A program made the translations under genes and the position numbers. A stretch of DNA of 49,473 nt from Candidatus Gastranaerophilales bacterium. Lineage in GTDB: Bacteria; Cyanobacteriota; Vampirovibrionia; Gastranaerophilales; Gastranaerophilaceae. The stretch spans positions 1-49,473 of the forward strand of contig CALVCR010000080.1 in the NCBI GenBank assembly GCA_944326125.1. The letters run 5' to 3'. Below are positions 33,810 through 42,396 of the stretch, one piece after another (position 1 is the first letter of the stretch; each line of letters begins with the position of its first letter). The notes beneath the pieces were generated by a model. The model made no database searches. It saw only the letters and a list, made by a program, of their open reading frames with translations, and was not told the DNA's origin.

Positions 33810-33823
33810 ATATAGTGTATAAT
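33795..33823 (+). promoter_or_regulatory. Promoter of the TPR-fliW-csrA transcript
   Basis: TTGTTA (33795-33800) and a perfect TATAAT (33818-33823) are spaced by 17 bp. The -35 box overlaps the last codons of the GshB-like gene. The start near 33830 leaves a leader of about 70 nt with AAGGA before the 33903 gene. Confidence 0.7.
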
Positions 33824-33902
33824 TCAATTATATGATGTATTCAGAGTAACGAACTCTGGTGTATATTATTAATATGAAATGGTTTAAATAAGAAGGATTA
33901 TT

Positions 33903-34643
33903 ATGAAAAAGAAAATTTTGATGCTTTTGACTATAGCGGTATTATTTTCAACAGTAGGGTTTGCAAGTGCTAAGCAAACTACAACTACTGAGCTTTCCGG
34001 CTTAATAAAAATGTATAAATCCGGAAACTATTCAGAATGTTATGTAAAGCTTACTGATTATGTAAAAAAAGACCCGTCTAACGCTCTTGCTTATTATTAT
34101 TTAGCAATGTCATCAGCTCAAATAGGAAAAAAGACAGAAGCTATCGCTAATTACGATAAAGTCCTTGCTTTAACATCTCCTGATGGTAATTTAGGCAGAT
34201 ACGCGACTAAAGGCAAAACTTGTCTTGAAGCCCCTGATAAGTGTCAGGACTCAACGTATTCCTCACCATTAGAAGAATTTATCAGAAGCAAAAATGCTAC
34301 TGTAACTGATCAGGTTCGCAGCGACTATGAAAGATTAAAAATTGAAAATATGATGAGAGAAATTAACAGAAATGATAATATTCCTCCTCAAGAATTTAAA
34401 GAATATAAGGATTTTTCAAGCTCAGTTCCTACAAATGATGAAATTGTGGCTGCTCTCAGAACCCTTCAAAGAGCCGGTTTAGGAGATCTTTTCTCAAATA
34501 ACTATCAAAATGATTTATCTCTGCTTACCGGATATCAAAATCCTCAGCAGAACAATCAGTTCTTTAATATGATGGGAAATCCTTCTATGAACCCGCAATT
34601 AATACAGGCATTATTAACAAATAACATGTCATTAGGATTCTAA
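33903..34643 (+). CDS. Secreted TPR-containing protein
   Basis: The 246-residue protein has a signal peptide cleaved after ASA (residue 23). One clear TPR pair follows (about 28-90: YKSGNYSECYVKLTDYV, ALAYYYLAMSSAQIGK). Then comes a polar helical region and an Asn/Gln/Met-rich low-complexity tail (about 195-246). It starts the run leading to fliW, whose ATG begins 4 bases after its stop. The location suggests a link to motility or the envelope, but no function is recognised. Confidence 0.8.
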   Translation: MKKKILMLLTIAVLFSTVGFASAKQTTTTELSGLIKMYKSGNYSECYVKLTDYVKKDPSNALAYYYLAMSSAQIGKKTEAIANYDKVLALTSPDGNLGRYATKGKTCLEAPDKCQDSTYSSPLEEFIRSKNATVTDQVRSDYERLKIENMMREINRNDNIPPQEFKEYKDFSSSVPTNDEIVAALRTLQRAGLGDLFSNNYQNDLSLLTGYQNPQQNNQFFNMMGNPSMNPQLIQALLTNNMSLGF

Positions 34644-34646
34644 TTA

Positions 34647-35081
34647 ATGAAAATAAATACGATAAGATTTGGTGAAATTGATATAGAAGAAGACAGAATT
34701 TTTAATTTTGTCCTGCCTATAATTGGTTTTAATGAATTAAACAGGTTTGTTTTACTTGATTTAAATAAGGATAATTTTTTTAAGTGGCTTCAGGCTGTTG
34801 ATGATCCTGCTTTAGCTTTTCCTGTTGTATCAATATTCGGGCTAAATTTGGACTATTCAATAGATTTGCCGGACAATGTGGTAGAAATTTTAAAGATTCA
34901 AAAGGTTGAAAGTCTGCTGGTTATGAATATAGCTTCAATACCGCAGGATAATCCGCAGGGTACTACTATTAACCTTCTTGCCCCTTTGATATTTAATCTT
35001 GATGAGCAGCTTGCAGGGCAGGTTGTGTTGTCAGGTTCAGGGTATGATATAAGTTTTCCTCTTTTTAAGAAGAATAGTTAA
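34647..35081 (+). CDS. fliW: Flagellar assembly factor FliW
   Basis: The 144-residue protein matches FliW: MKINTIRFGEIDIEEDRIFN, FVLPIIGFNELNRFVLL, WLQAVDDPALAFPV, and the NLLAPLIFN segment. FliW binds either flagellin or CsrA. When flagellin is exported, free FliW sequesters CsrA and lifts repression of flagellin mRNA. csrA lies 8 bp downstream, the conserved fliW-csrA order. It starts 4 bases after the stop of the TPR gene, so it is co-transcribed. Confidence 0.95.
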   Translation: MKINTIRFGEIDIEEDRIFNFVLPIIGFNELNRFVLLDLNKDNFFKWLQAVDDPALAFPVVSIFGLNLDYSIDLPDNVVEILKIQKVESLLVMNIASIPQDNPQGTTINLLAPLIFNLDEQLAGQVVLSGSGYDISFPLFKKNS

Positions 35082-35089
35082 GGATAGAA

Positions 35090-35431
35090 ATGCTTGTAAT
35101 AACCAGAAAAAACGGTCAAAAAATAATGATTAACGACAATATTGAAATAACTATTGTCGAAGCTAAGAACGGCTCTTGTAAAGTTGCTATCAAGGCTGAT
35201 AAGGATGTAAAAATCTACAGAGAAGAAATTTACCTGCAGATTAAACTTGCAAACCTTATCGGAAAAGAGACGAAAGTTAATACTGTTGATTCTGTTGCAA
35301 CAATGCTTAAAGATGAAAAATTAACAATTAATGATAAGATTCAGGCTTCTCCTAAAACCGAGGATGAGGTTATTGTTGATGACGAGAAAAAGTCAAAATC
35401 AATTATAATAAAGAAAAATAAAGATAATTAA
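35090..35431 (+). CDS. csrA: CsrA carbon storage/flagellin translation regulator with long C-terminal tail
   Basis: The first 60 or so residues are a normal CsrA: MLVITRKNGQKIMINDNIEI, then VKIYREEIYLQI with the RNA-binding Arg in the YREEIY position. CsrA binds GGA-containing sites near start codons and blocks translation; with FliW it controls flagellin. Typical CsrA is 60-80 residues. This one has 113, with a Lys/Asp/Glu-rich tail from about residue 66 that is probably disordered. It is 8 bp after fliW and 2 bp before the next TPR gene. Confidence 0.95.
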   Translation: MLVITRKNGQKIMINDNIEITIVEAKNGSCKVAIKADKDVKIYREEIYLQIKLANLIGKETKVNTVDSVATMLKDEKLTINDKIQASPKTEDEVIVDDEKKSKSIIIKKNKDN

Positions 35432-35433
35432 AT

Positions 35434-35991
35434 ATGTTCTTTTTTAGTGAGAATAGTGATAATGTGGCTTTCAAACCCGGAAGCTTAGAGCATGCTTATC
35501 TGGCGATTTTAAATGATGATTTATTGAGTGCCGGAAAAGTATTCTCCTCCTTAAGCTCGCCAAGAGCCAGATGGGGGAAAGCTTTGGTAGATATTTTATC
35601 AGGATACATTGAAGAATATCCAAGTTATTTTGAAATTCGGAACTTTCTGGAAATTGATTTAGATTTTCTTTTAAAAAATGAAAAGATTGATTATGTTGAA
35701 CAATTTTTAGGTGGAGTAGATCTTCTTGCCGATATTAATAATGAAACTTATAAATATGTTGCGAGAGTTATGTATGAAAATAAACTCTATAAAGTCTGCA
35801 AGGAGTATTTAGATAAATCGAAAAATCTTTTTTATAATGATCCGGAGCTTCATTTTATTTATGCGAAATACTATCTGAATTTCGGTAATTATAATGAAGC
35901 AGAGTATCATATTGACGAGTGTATAAAAATTTTACCGGACTATTATCCGGCCAAAGTTTTGAAGCGCGAAATACAGGCTCAATTGATGTAA
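35434..35991 (+). CDS. TPR-like protein downstream of csrA, unknown
   Basis: The 185-residue protein appears cytosolic. Its second half has TPR-like helices (YKYVARVMYENKLYKVCKEY, LHFIYAKYYLNFGNYNEAEY). The N-terminal half has LEHAYLAILNDDLLSAGKVF, also repeat-like. It starts 2 bp after csrA with no clear ribosome-binding site, so translation is likely coupled. Its position suggests a role with FliW/CsrA or flagellar assembly, which is inference. Confidence 0.75.
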   Translation: MFFFSENSDNVAFKPGSLEHAYLAILNDDLLSAGKVFSSLSSPRARWGKALVDILSGYIEEYPSYFEIRNFLEIDLDFLLKNEKIDYVEQFLGGVDLLADINNETYKYVARVMYENKLYKVCKEYLDKSKNLFYNDPELHFIYAKYYLNFGNYNEAEYHIDECIKILPDYYPAKVLKREIQAQLM

Positions 35992-36011
35992 GTTAAGATT
36001 TTTTGTATAAT
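35983..36011 (+). promoter_or_regulatory. Strong promoter giving a predicted leaderless mRNA
   Basis: TTGATG (35983-35988) and a perfect TATAAT (36006-36011) have ideal 17-bp spacing. The usual start, 7 nt after the -10 box, falls exactly on the ATG at 36018, and no Shine-Dalgarno sequence exists upstream of it. Confidence 0.7.
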
Positions 36012-36017
36012 ATTGTT

Positions 36018-36728
36018 ATGAATAGAGCTAATTCGGATAGTTTTGAATCAGGACAATTTTTCGGAAAAAATACGGAATCGGTTTTTTCTGATTCGGTATC
36101 TTCTGAAGGAAATTTCTTCTTAACTGGAGAAGTTAACTTGCTTCCTCCTGAACCTGCCAGAAGGCTTAATGATTATGATTCGGTTCTTTTAGAAGAAGAT
36201 GCATATAAAGAGGTTTCTGATGATTTATTTAAAATTGAGTATAAAATCGCCAGAATAGAAGAAGAACTAAAAGATGTTGATAATAGAATTCAGTCAGCCA
36301 GAGATATTTATGACTACGATCAAATAGAGAATCTTTCAAACAGAAAGAACCAGCTTAAGGATGAACGTGAAAATTTAGTAAAAATGTATAATGAAATGAG
36401 TCTTTCTGCAAAAATAAGCGATAGTATTCTAAATATTTTCGGTGGCAGAGGAAAGCTTGATGGTAGATTACCTAACAGTATTAAAGCTTTACAAAAAGGA
36501 GTTAAGGCTTTTTCGGAGGTAGTGCTGTCTAAAATGCCAAAAAAAATCTCTTCTGCATTTGAATTAAAGAAATCTCTTTCAAGACTTGAGAGCATAAATA
36601 AGAATGTTGATGAGCTTATCAGTATGAATATTCCTTATGGTGAAAATATCGATAAATACGAGCAGTTATCTAAATACATTATCAGGGCAAATTCAATACA
36701 GAATAATATTTCAAAAATGATAAAATAA
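36018..36728 (+). CDS. Coiled-coil protein of unknown function
   Basis: The protein has 236 residues from ATG 36018. An in-frame TTG at 36003 lies in the -10 region and is rejected. The N-terminal 60 residues are polar and Ser-rich. Residues about 70-140 form a charged coiled coil (YKIARIEEELKDVDNRIQ, SNRKNQLKDERENLVKMYN). A second helical region runs to the end. No signal peptide or membrane segment. A small hairpin (GCGGA with TCCGC at 36735-36753) follows. No family recognised. Confidence 0.72.
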   Translation: MNRANSDSFESGQFFGKNTESVFSDSVSSEGNFFLTGEVNLLPPEPARRLNDYDSVLLEEDAYKEVSDDLFKIEYKIARIEEELKDVDNRIQSARDIYDYDQIENLSNRKNQLKDERENLVKMYNEMSLSAKISDSILNIFGGRGKLDGRLPNSIKALQKGVKAFSEVVLSKMPKKISSAFELKKSLSRLESINKNVDELISMNIPYGENIDKYEQLSKYIIRANSIQNNISKMIK

Positions 36729-36884
36729 AAAAGCGGACTCTGTGGAATCCGCCCTGTAATCTATAACACAATACAAACCATAATTCTATTTAAGCTGATA
36801 AAGATTTTTTGTGTGGAAAGTATATACTTTTTGTTACAAAATTTTACGTTTAATTTAAAAGTTTCTCATGCTAAAATTACATTT

Positions 36885-38228
36885 ATGAAAAGAAAACCCG
36901 TCATAGCAGTAGTAGGAAGACCAAACGTTGGTAAATCAACTTTTGTTAACCGCCTTGTAGGAAGGCGGCAGTCTATTGTTGATGACATACCGGGTGTTAC
37001 AAGGGACAGAATTTATTTTGACGTGGAATGGCAGAATAAAAACTTTACTGTTATTGATACTGGTGGTATTATTCCCGGCGATGAAGATGAAATTATGGTT
37101 TCAATCTATGATCAGGCTAAAATAGCTTGTGAAGAAGCCGATAAAATTATTTTTCTGGTTGATGGAATAGAAGGCGTCACTCCTGTAGATGAAGATATTG
37201 CAAATATCTTAAGACAATCAGGAAAACCTGTTTTTCTTGCTGTAAATAAAGTCGATTCAAGTTCTCAAATAACAATGCTGAGTGATTTTTATTCGCTGGC
37301 GATAGGCGAGCCGATGGCAATATCAGCTTTGCATGGTTCAGGCGGAGTCGGGGATTTGTTGGAAGAAATTACTTCTGATTTTGAGATAGATGAAAGCGAA
37401 GAAGAAGATGGTACTATAAAAATAGCAATTGTAGGACGGCCGAATGCCGGTAAATCTTCTATTGTTAATGCTCTTCTTGGTGAAAAAAGAGTAATTGTAT
37501 CTGATATTTCCGGTACAACCAGAGACAGTATTGATTCAAGACTAAAATTTGAAGATAAAGAATTTGTAATTATTGATACTGCAGGTATTAGAAAAAAATC
37601 CAAGGTTACATACGGGGTAGAAAAGTTTGCTGTAGATAGAGCAATTCGTTCTATTCGCGAGTGCGATGTCGCTTTAATGGTAATAGATGCAACAGAGGCT
37701 GTTAATGGAATTTCTGATCAGGATAAAAAAATAGCTTCAATTATTACGGAAGCCGGTAAAGGTATGGTAATTGCAATTAACAAATGGGACTTAATTGAGG
37801 ATAAAAAATCTAATACTATTAATAAGTTTGACGCAAAACTTGCTAATGAAATCCCGTTTTTGGACTATGTTCCGAAAATTTATATAAGTGCAGAAACCGG
37901 GCAAAGGCTAAATCAGATATTTGCTAAGGTTGTGGAAGTATATGGAGAGTGCACAAAACGTGTATCTACCGGGCTTCTCAATAAGGTTATTAATGAAGCA
38001 TATGCTCTTAATCCTCCGCAGACAATCAGAAACAAGCGGCTTAAGGTTATGTATACTACTCAAGCTGCAGTTCAGCCTCCGACGATTCTGCTTTTTGTCA
38101 ACGATGAAAACCTTTTAAAGGATCATTACAAAAGGTATATTGAGAACAAAATCCGTGAGGCTTTCGGCTTCTTTGGTACTCCAATTCGAATTTCTGTAAG
38201 AACAAGAACTGAAAAATCTAAAAAATAA
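36885..38228 (+). CDS. der: GTPase Der (EngA), ribosome assembly factor
   Basis: The 447-residue protein has two consecutive GTPase domains. The first has GRPNVGKSTFVNRL, DTGG and NKVD. The second has GRPNAGKSSIVNALL, DTAGIRKKSK and NKWD. A C-terminal KH-like domain follows (about 350-440). Der is essential for 50S subunit maturation. The ATG at 36885 is chosen because the family begins just before the first P-loop; 23 extra codons upstream are in frame but not conserved-looking. TAAAAT (36872-36877) ends 7 nt before this ATG and no Shine-Dalgarno is present, so the transcript may be leaderless. Confidence 0.97.
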   Translation: MKRKPVIAVVGRPNVGKSTFVNRLVGRRQSIVDDIPGVTRDRIYFDVEWQNKNFTVIDTGGIIPGDEDEIMVSIYDQAKIACEEADKIIFLVDGIEGVTPVDEDIANILRQSGKPVFLAVNKVDSSSQITMLSDFYSLAIGEPMAISALHGSGGVGDLLEEITSDFEIDESEEEDGTIKIAIVGRPNAGKSSIVNALLGEKRVIVSDISGTTRDSIDSRLKFEDKEFVIIDTAGIRKKSKVTYGVEKFAVDRAIRSIRECDVALMVIDATEAVNGISDQDKKIASIITEAGKGMVIAINKWDLIEDKKSNTINKFDAKLANEIPFLDYVPKIYISAETGQRLNQIFAKVVEVYGECTKRVSTGLLNKVINEAYALNPPQTIRNKRLKVMYTTQAAVQPPTILLFVNDENLLKDHYKRYIENKIREAFGFFGTPIRISVRTRTEKSKK

Positions 38229-38231
38229 CTG

Positions 38232-39233
38232 TTAATACATTTTTACAAGTTCCCGAACTTTTTTGAGAATCTTTTGAGCTTCAATTTGAGCTTTTTCTGA
38301 ACCTTCCCGTATAATCTTATCAACTATTTCAGGATGAGCTTCATAGTACCGTCTTTTCTCGCGAATAGCAGACAATCTTTCATTAATCTTTGCTCCTAAC
38401 TGCCTTTTGCAATCGGCGCAGCCTCTGAGGCCCTTTTCACATTCACATCTGACAGTATTAACATCCTCATCAGAACCGAAAATCTTCCAGTACTTAAATG
38501 CTACTTCGCATTCATCCGGATGTCCAGGGTCATCTTTTCTCATCCGGCTTCTGTCGGTAATAGCAGACATTACCTTTTTAGCGGTAACTTCGTCTGTATC
38601 AGAAATTTTGATGTCATTATTAAAGGATTTACCCATTTTGTTTCCGTCAAGGCCGCAGATAAGAGAACAATTATTTAAAAGCGGCTGCGGTTCTTTAAAG
38701 AAATCCGTATGGTAAACATTATTAAACCGTCTGGCAATATCACGTGTTAATTCTACATGAGCAACCTGATCCACGCCTACCGGTACAAAATCTGCATTAA
38801 ATAAAAGGATATCAGCAGTCATTAAGACAGGATAGCCCATCAAACCGTAGTTAATCTGAGATGCAAAACCTTCTTTAGATTTAAGAATTTTTGCCATATC
38901 TTTAAGGGTAGGATCTCTTTCTACCCAGTTTTGCGGGGTAATCATACTCAAATATATATGTAATTCTGCAGTCTCCGGTACAAGAGATTGCAAATATATA
39001 ACTGATTTTTCCGGATCAATTCCGCAGGCAAGCCAATCAGAGACAATATCCATTACATTCTGTCTTAAGTCATCCGTGTTATCGTATTTTGTAGTTAAAG
39101 CATGCCAGTCAGCTACCTGATAGAAGCATTGATACTCATCTTGCAGCTTTACCCAATTATCAATAACTCCGAGATAGTGTCCTAAGTGTAACTTTCCGGT
39201 TGGACGCATACCTGACATTATTGTTTTCTTCAT
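38232..39233 (-). CDS. trpS: Tryptophanyl-tRNA synthetase
   Basis: The 333-residue class I synthetase has the HIGH-type motif HLGHYLG in MSGMRPTGKLHLGHYLG and the KMSKS-type motif KMGKS in GNKMGKSFNND. Between them lies VGVDQVAHVELTRDIARRFN of the tryptophan-binding region. It charges tRNA-Trp in the cytosol. A Cys-rich segment (RCECEKGLRGCADCKRQLG, about 263-281) sits near the C-terminus and could bind a metal. AGAGAGG precedes the start. It converges with der with 3 bp between the stops and no terminator. Confidence 0.96.
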   Translation of the reverse strand: MKKTIMSGMRPTGKLHLGHYLGVIDNWVKLQDEYQCFYQVADWHALTTKYDNTDDLRQNVMDIVSDWLACGIDPEKSVIYLQSLVPETAELHIYLSMITPQNWVERDPTLKDMAKILKSKEGFASQINYGLMGYPVLMTADILLFNADFVPVGVDQVAHVELTRDIARRFNNVYHTDFFKEPQPLLNNCSLICGLDGNKMGKSFNNDIKISDTDEVTAKKVMSAITDRSRMRKDDPGHPDECEVAFKYWKIFGSDEDVNTVRCECEKGLRGCADCKRQLGAKINERLSAIREKRRYYEAHPEIVDKIIREGSEKAQIEAQKILKKVRELVKMY

Positions 39234-39259
39234 ATATTTACCTCTCTTTGACTATTCTA

Positions 39260-40789
39260 TTATATAGAAAAATCAGCTATTCTCAAAACTTTTATTTCTC
39301 CGGCTTCCAAATCTGTATATAACTTGTTTTTTGAAGTCCTGTAGTTTGGCATTCCGTGTATAAGCTCAAGATTTTCTTTTTTCTTAATTCCGGGAACTTT
39401 TATGGTAATTCGCCTTTGACCTCGTTTTTGATCCAGGTTGCCTACAACTATAATAGTTTCTCCCTGATAACTTCTTGAATATGCAAAAACTTTGTCCTTA
39501 TCAGCTTTTAAAGGAGTGAAGGTTCCCTTTGATATTAAATCTTGATTTTCTGTTCTAAATTTAAATGCTTTTTGGAAATTATTGGCAACTAATTTACTTT
39601 TTCCGCCCGGTTTCCGTGAAAAATTAAATATATCTAATTTCCCTCGGTGAACAAAGTAAAAATCATCATCAGTTTCAGTCATAGAAGCTTTTGTATTTGC
39701 CCAAGGATAAAGATAGTCATCTCCTGTAGAAAATCCGTCAATAAAATACGGATTGTAAGGAAGAGTCGCTTCCAGCCAGCAGATCATAACAGAAAAATTT
39801 TCTCCGTGGAGTACAACAGGACTGACTTCATCATGTGTAGTAAAAGACAGTATTACGCTTTTATTTTCAGGATAAGAGTTTAAGAGTTTATTATTAAATT
39901 GAACATGTCCTATTAACTCTTCGGAAGTCTTCCAGTCTTTCAGATTGAAAAAGCTTCCGTAATATCCGTCGAAGCCGGCGCTTAATAATTTGTCATAGGG
40001 TGTGAACGGCGCGTATTTGGAAGGCGGTTCTCTCCACGAATCAGAAGCTTCAGCTAAAAACAGAAAGTCATTATCTTTGTCTCTTGTATATTTAATAATC
40101 TCTTTCCAGAATGCGTAAGGCTTTATGGTTGCAACATCCGCTCTTATACCATCTGCACCAAGGTCAAGAACCATATCAACAAATCTTTTATGAGCATCCA
40201 TAACATCAGTGTTTAAGTCATCTTCTTTTCCGACATCAAAAAGTCTTACATCCGTCCAGTCAGAAGGAACTATTGAGAGCTGTTTCCTGTCTTTCAAGAA
40301 GAGTTCAGGATGGGTCAAAAATAAGTCATAGGCTCCGCAGCTGGGGAGGTCTGCCATAACCTTTATCCCCCGTTTGTGGCATTCATTAATAAAGTATTTA
40401 GCTTGCTCTAACGGAGTCAAAGAGGATGTCATATCAACAAGTTGAGGATTTATACTCCAAAAATCCGCCATTGAATATAAGCAACCTGCTGTTCCGAGAG
40501 CTTTTAATTTTCCTGTCGGTGTAATCGGAAGAAGATGTATCGTATTTATATTTTTGCTTTTTAATTCATCTAATCGCTCTATAGCATTTATGAAGTTCCC
40601 GCTTTCTTCATCATTATCAATAATACCGTTTCCGTTTGTATCTTTTGCATTAAATGTTCTTAAGTTTATGGCACAAATAATAGCTCTGTTATTTAGAAAT
40701 AATGTCCTGAGACCGGGATATCCAGCTGCATAAGCAGAGTTTGCAAATGCTAACGCTAAAAGAAGAACTAAATAACTCTTTAACTTCAT
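39260..40789 (-). CDS. Exported GH13 alpha-amylase family protein with EF-hand-like loop
   Basis: The 509-residue protein has a Sec signal peptide (cleavage after AYA, residue 21). The GH13 barrel has MADLPSCGAYD, DGIRADVATI (nucleophile Asp), FLAEASDS (acid/base Glu) and TTHDEVSP (third acid). Near residue 50, DTNGNGIIDNDE looks like a calcium-binding EF-hand/dockerin loop. It should cleave or rearrange alpha-glucans outside the cytoplasm. The C-terminal beta domain is present (about 410-509). GGGAGG precedes the start. Linkage specificity cannot be assigned. Confidence 0.88.
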   Translation of the reverse strand: MKLKSYLVLLLALAFANSAYAAGYPGLRTLFLNNRAIICAINLRTFNAKDTNGNGIIDNDEESGNFINAIERLDELKSKNINTIHLLPITPTGKLKALGTAGCLYSMADFWSINPQLVDMTSSLTPLEQAKYFINECHKRGIKVMADLPSCGAYDLFLTHPELFLKDRKQLSIVPSDWTDVRLFDVGKEDDLNTDVMDAHKRFVDMVLDLGADGIRADVATIKPYAFWKEIIKYTRDKDNDFLFLAEASDSWREPPSKYAPFTPYDKLLSAGFDGYYGSFFNLKDWKTSEELIGHVQFNNKLLNSYPENKSVILSFTTHDEVSPVVLHGENFSVMICWLEATLPYNPYFIDGFSTGDDYLYPWANTKASMTETDDDFYFVHRGKLDIFNFSRKPGGKSKLVANNFQKAFKFRTENQDLISKGTFTPLKADKDKVFAYSRSYQGETIIVVGNLDQKRGQRRITIKVPGIKKKENLELIHGMPNYRTSKNKLYTDLEAGEIKVLRIADFSI

Positions 40790-40808
40790 TCCTACCTCCC
40801 ATATGTTA

Positions 40809-40837
40809 ATTTTATCAAATCAGTATTATAATTACAA
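40809..40837 (-). promoter_or_regulatory. Promoter of the GH13 gene
   Basis: On the minus strand, TTGTAA (40837-40832) and TAAAAT (40814-40809) are spaced by 17 bp. It overlaps the divergent TATAAT (40827-40832) of the plus-strand ogt gene, so the two promoters may compete. Confidence 0.55.
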
Positions 40838-40838
40838 T

Positions 40839-41291
40839 ATGAACTATTATTATAAAAGTACTAAAATAGGGTATCTTACTATAACTGAAGAAAACGATGC
40901 TATCACCAATATTTGTTTTGGGAAACTTGATTTTAGCGGTACGTATATATTATCTTCATTAATAAAAGAAGCTTTTAGGCAGATTGAAGAATACCTTGAG
41001 GGAAAAAGAAAAGAGTTTGATATAGAGATAAATCCAAAAGGAACTGATTTCCAAAAAATGGTATGGAAGGAACTTCTAAAGATTCCATACGGTGAGACAA
41101 GAAGTTATAAAGACATTGCAATAGGGATAAATAACCCAAAAGGTTCCAGAGCTGTCGGATTGGCAAACAACAAAAACCCTATTCCGATTATAATACCCTG
41201 CCATAGAGTAATAGGAACAAATGGAAAACTTACAGGCTATGCAGGTGGGTTAACTATAAAAGAAAAACTTTTACGAGTTGAGCATTGCTGA
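40839..41291 (+). CDS. ogt: Methylated-DNA-protein-cysteine methyltransferase
   Basis: The protein has 150 residues from ATG 40839. The active site is IIPCHRVIG with the alkyl-accepting Cys, followed by LTGYAGGLTIKEKLL. It removes methyl groups from O6-methylguanine in a suicide reaction. TATAAT (40827-40832) ends 6 nt before the ATG and no Shine-Dalgarno is seen; an upstream in-frame ATG (40803) would put that box inside the gene. It overlaps the end of the convergent lpxB by 21 bp. Confidence 0.95.
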   Translation: MNYYYKSTKIGYLTITEENDAITNICFGKLDFSGTYILSSLIKEAFRQIEEYLEGKRKEFDIEINPKGTDFQKMVWKELLKIPYGETRSYKDIAIGINNPKGSRAVGLANNKNPIPIIIPCHRVIGTNGKLTGYAGGLTIKEKLLRVEHC

Positions 41292-42395
41292 AATTGCTTC
41301 TGCTGCAACTTTAGCGGAATACTTATCGGATAATTTTTCCTTTACTCCTCCGAGTTCGCTAATCATTTTTTCTCGGCATTCTTTGTTATACAGCAGCTTT
41401 TCTGTTTCATAACAGATATTTTCTACGTTAAACTTTGATTGTATAAGTTCAGGAACAATATCTTTTCCCATAATAATATTAGGGAGAGAAACATTTTTGA
41501 TACACCGGACCAGCAGGTAGATAAGGTAAAGTATCCATGGACCTTTATAGCCTATAATCATAGGAGTCTGATATAAAGCTGCTTCCAGAGCGACTGTTCC
41601 TGATGCCAGAATAAGCGAATCCGATACACTTAAAAGAGCCTGATTTTCGCCTTTTATTACTTTAAAATCCGTATTTTTAATATATTTATCAAAAATATCA
41701 TCTTTCAGATTCGGTGCATGAGATATACATATTTGAAGTTCCGGATGCTGCTTCTTTAATTTTTTAGCAGCTTTTAGGAAAGTCTCTCCGAAGAATTTTA
41801 ATTCAAGAGGGCGTGAGCCCGGAAACACAGATACAAGACGTTTAGAAGGATCAAGATCGTGTTCAGCAAAAAAATTACCCCTGTCAGCTTTTGGAGGAAG
41901 CTGTTTTACAAGCGGATGTCCGCAGTAGGTAACATCTATTTTGTACTCTTTGTACATATCCTCTTCAAAAGGAAATATACAAAGGACCTTATCTACATAT
42001 TTTTTTATACCTTTTATGCGCCATTTTCTGCTCGCCCATACTTGAGGCGGAATGTAGTGAACAACTTTTATTCCGTGTCCTTTCAGACGTTTAGCCACTC
42101 TCAGGTTAAATGTCCCGTAATCAATTAACAAAACTAAATCAGGCTTATATTCATCAAGAATATATTCTGCAACGTCTTTTTCTAATCTTAAATGTTCAAA
42201 AGCCATTTTAAGGCTGAAGCCAAAAGCTGACATTTTGGAATGGTCACAAAAAAGTACCGCTCCTGCATTTTTAAGATTCTCTCCGCCAATTCCCTGAATT
42301 TCTATTTCAGGGTTGATTTCTTTGAGTAATTGTACGACTCTTCCGGCATGTATATCGCCTGAATATTCGCCTGTGATAACAAAAATTTTTTTCAT
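41271..42395 (-). CDS. lpxB: Lipid-A-disaccharide synthase
   Basis: The 374-residue GT19 glycosyltransferase starts KKIFVITGEYSGDIHAGRVV, followed by IQGIGGENLKNAGA. The nucleotide-sugar site includes VSVFPGSRPLELKFF, and the donor-binding Glu region is LILASGTVALEAALYQTPMI. It joins UDP-diacylglucosamine and lipid X to the lipid A disaccharide at the inner membrane. It begins 1 bp after lpxI, which makes the lipid X substrate. Its presence implies an LPS outer membrane. Confidence 0.96.
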   Translation of the reverse strand: MKKIFVITGEYSGDIHAGRVVQLLKEINPEIEIQGIGGENLKNAGAVLFCDHSKMSAFGFSLKMAFEHLRLEKDVAEYILDEYKPDLVLLIDYGTFNLRVAKRLKGHGIKVVHYIPPQVWASRKWRIKGIKKYVDKVLCIFPFEEDMYKEYKIDVTYCGHPLVKQLPPKADRGNFFAEHDLDPSKRLVSVFPGSRPLELKFFGETFLKAAKKLKKQHPELQICISHAPNLKDDIFDKYIKNTDFKVIKGENQALLSVSDSLILASGTVALEAALYQTPMIIGYKGPWILYLIYLLVRCIKNVSLPNIIMGKDIVPELIQSKFNVENICYETEKLLYNKECREKMISELGGVKEKLSDKYSAKVAAEAISAMLNS

Positions 42396-42396
42396 A

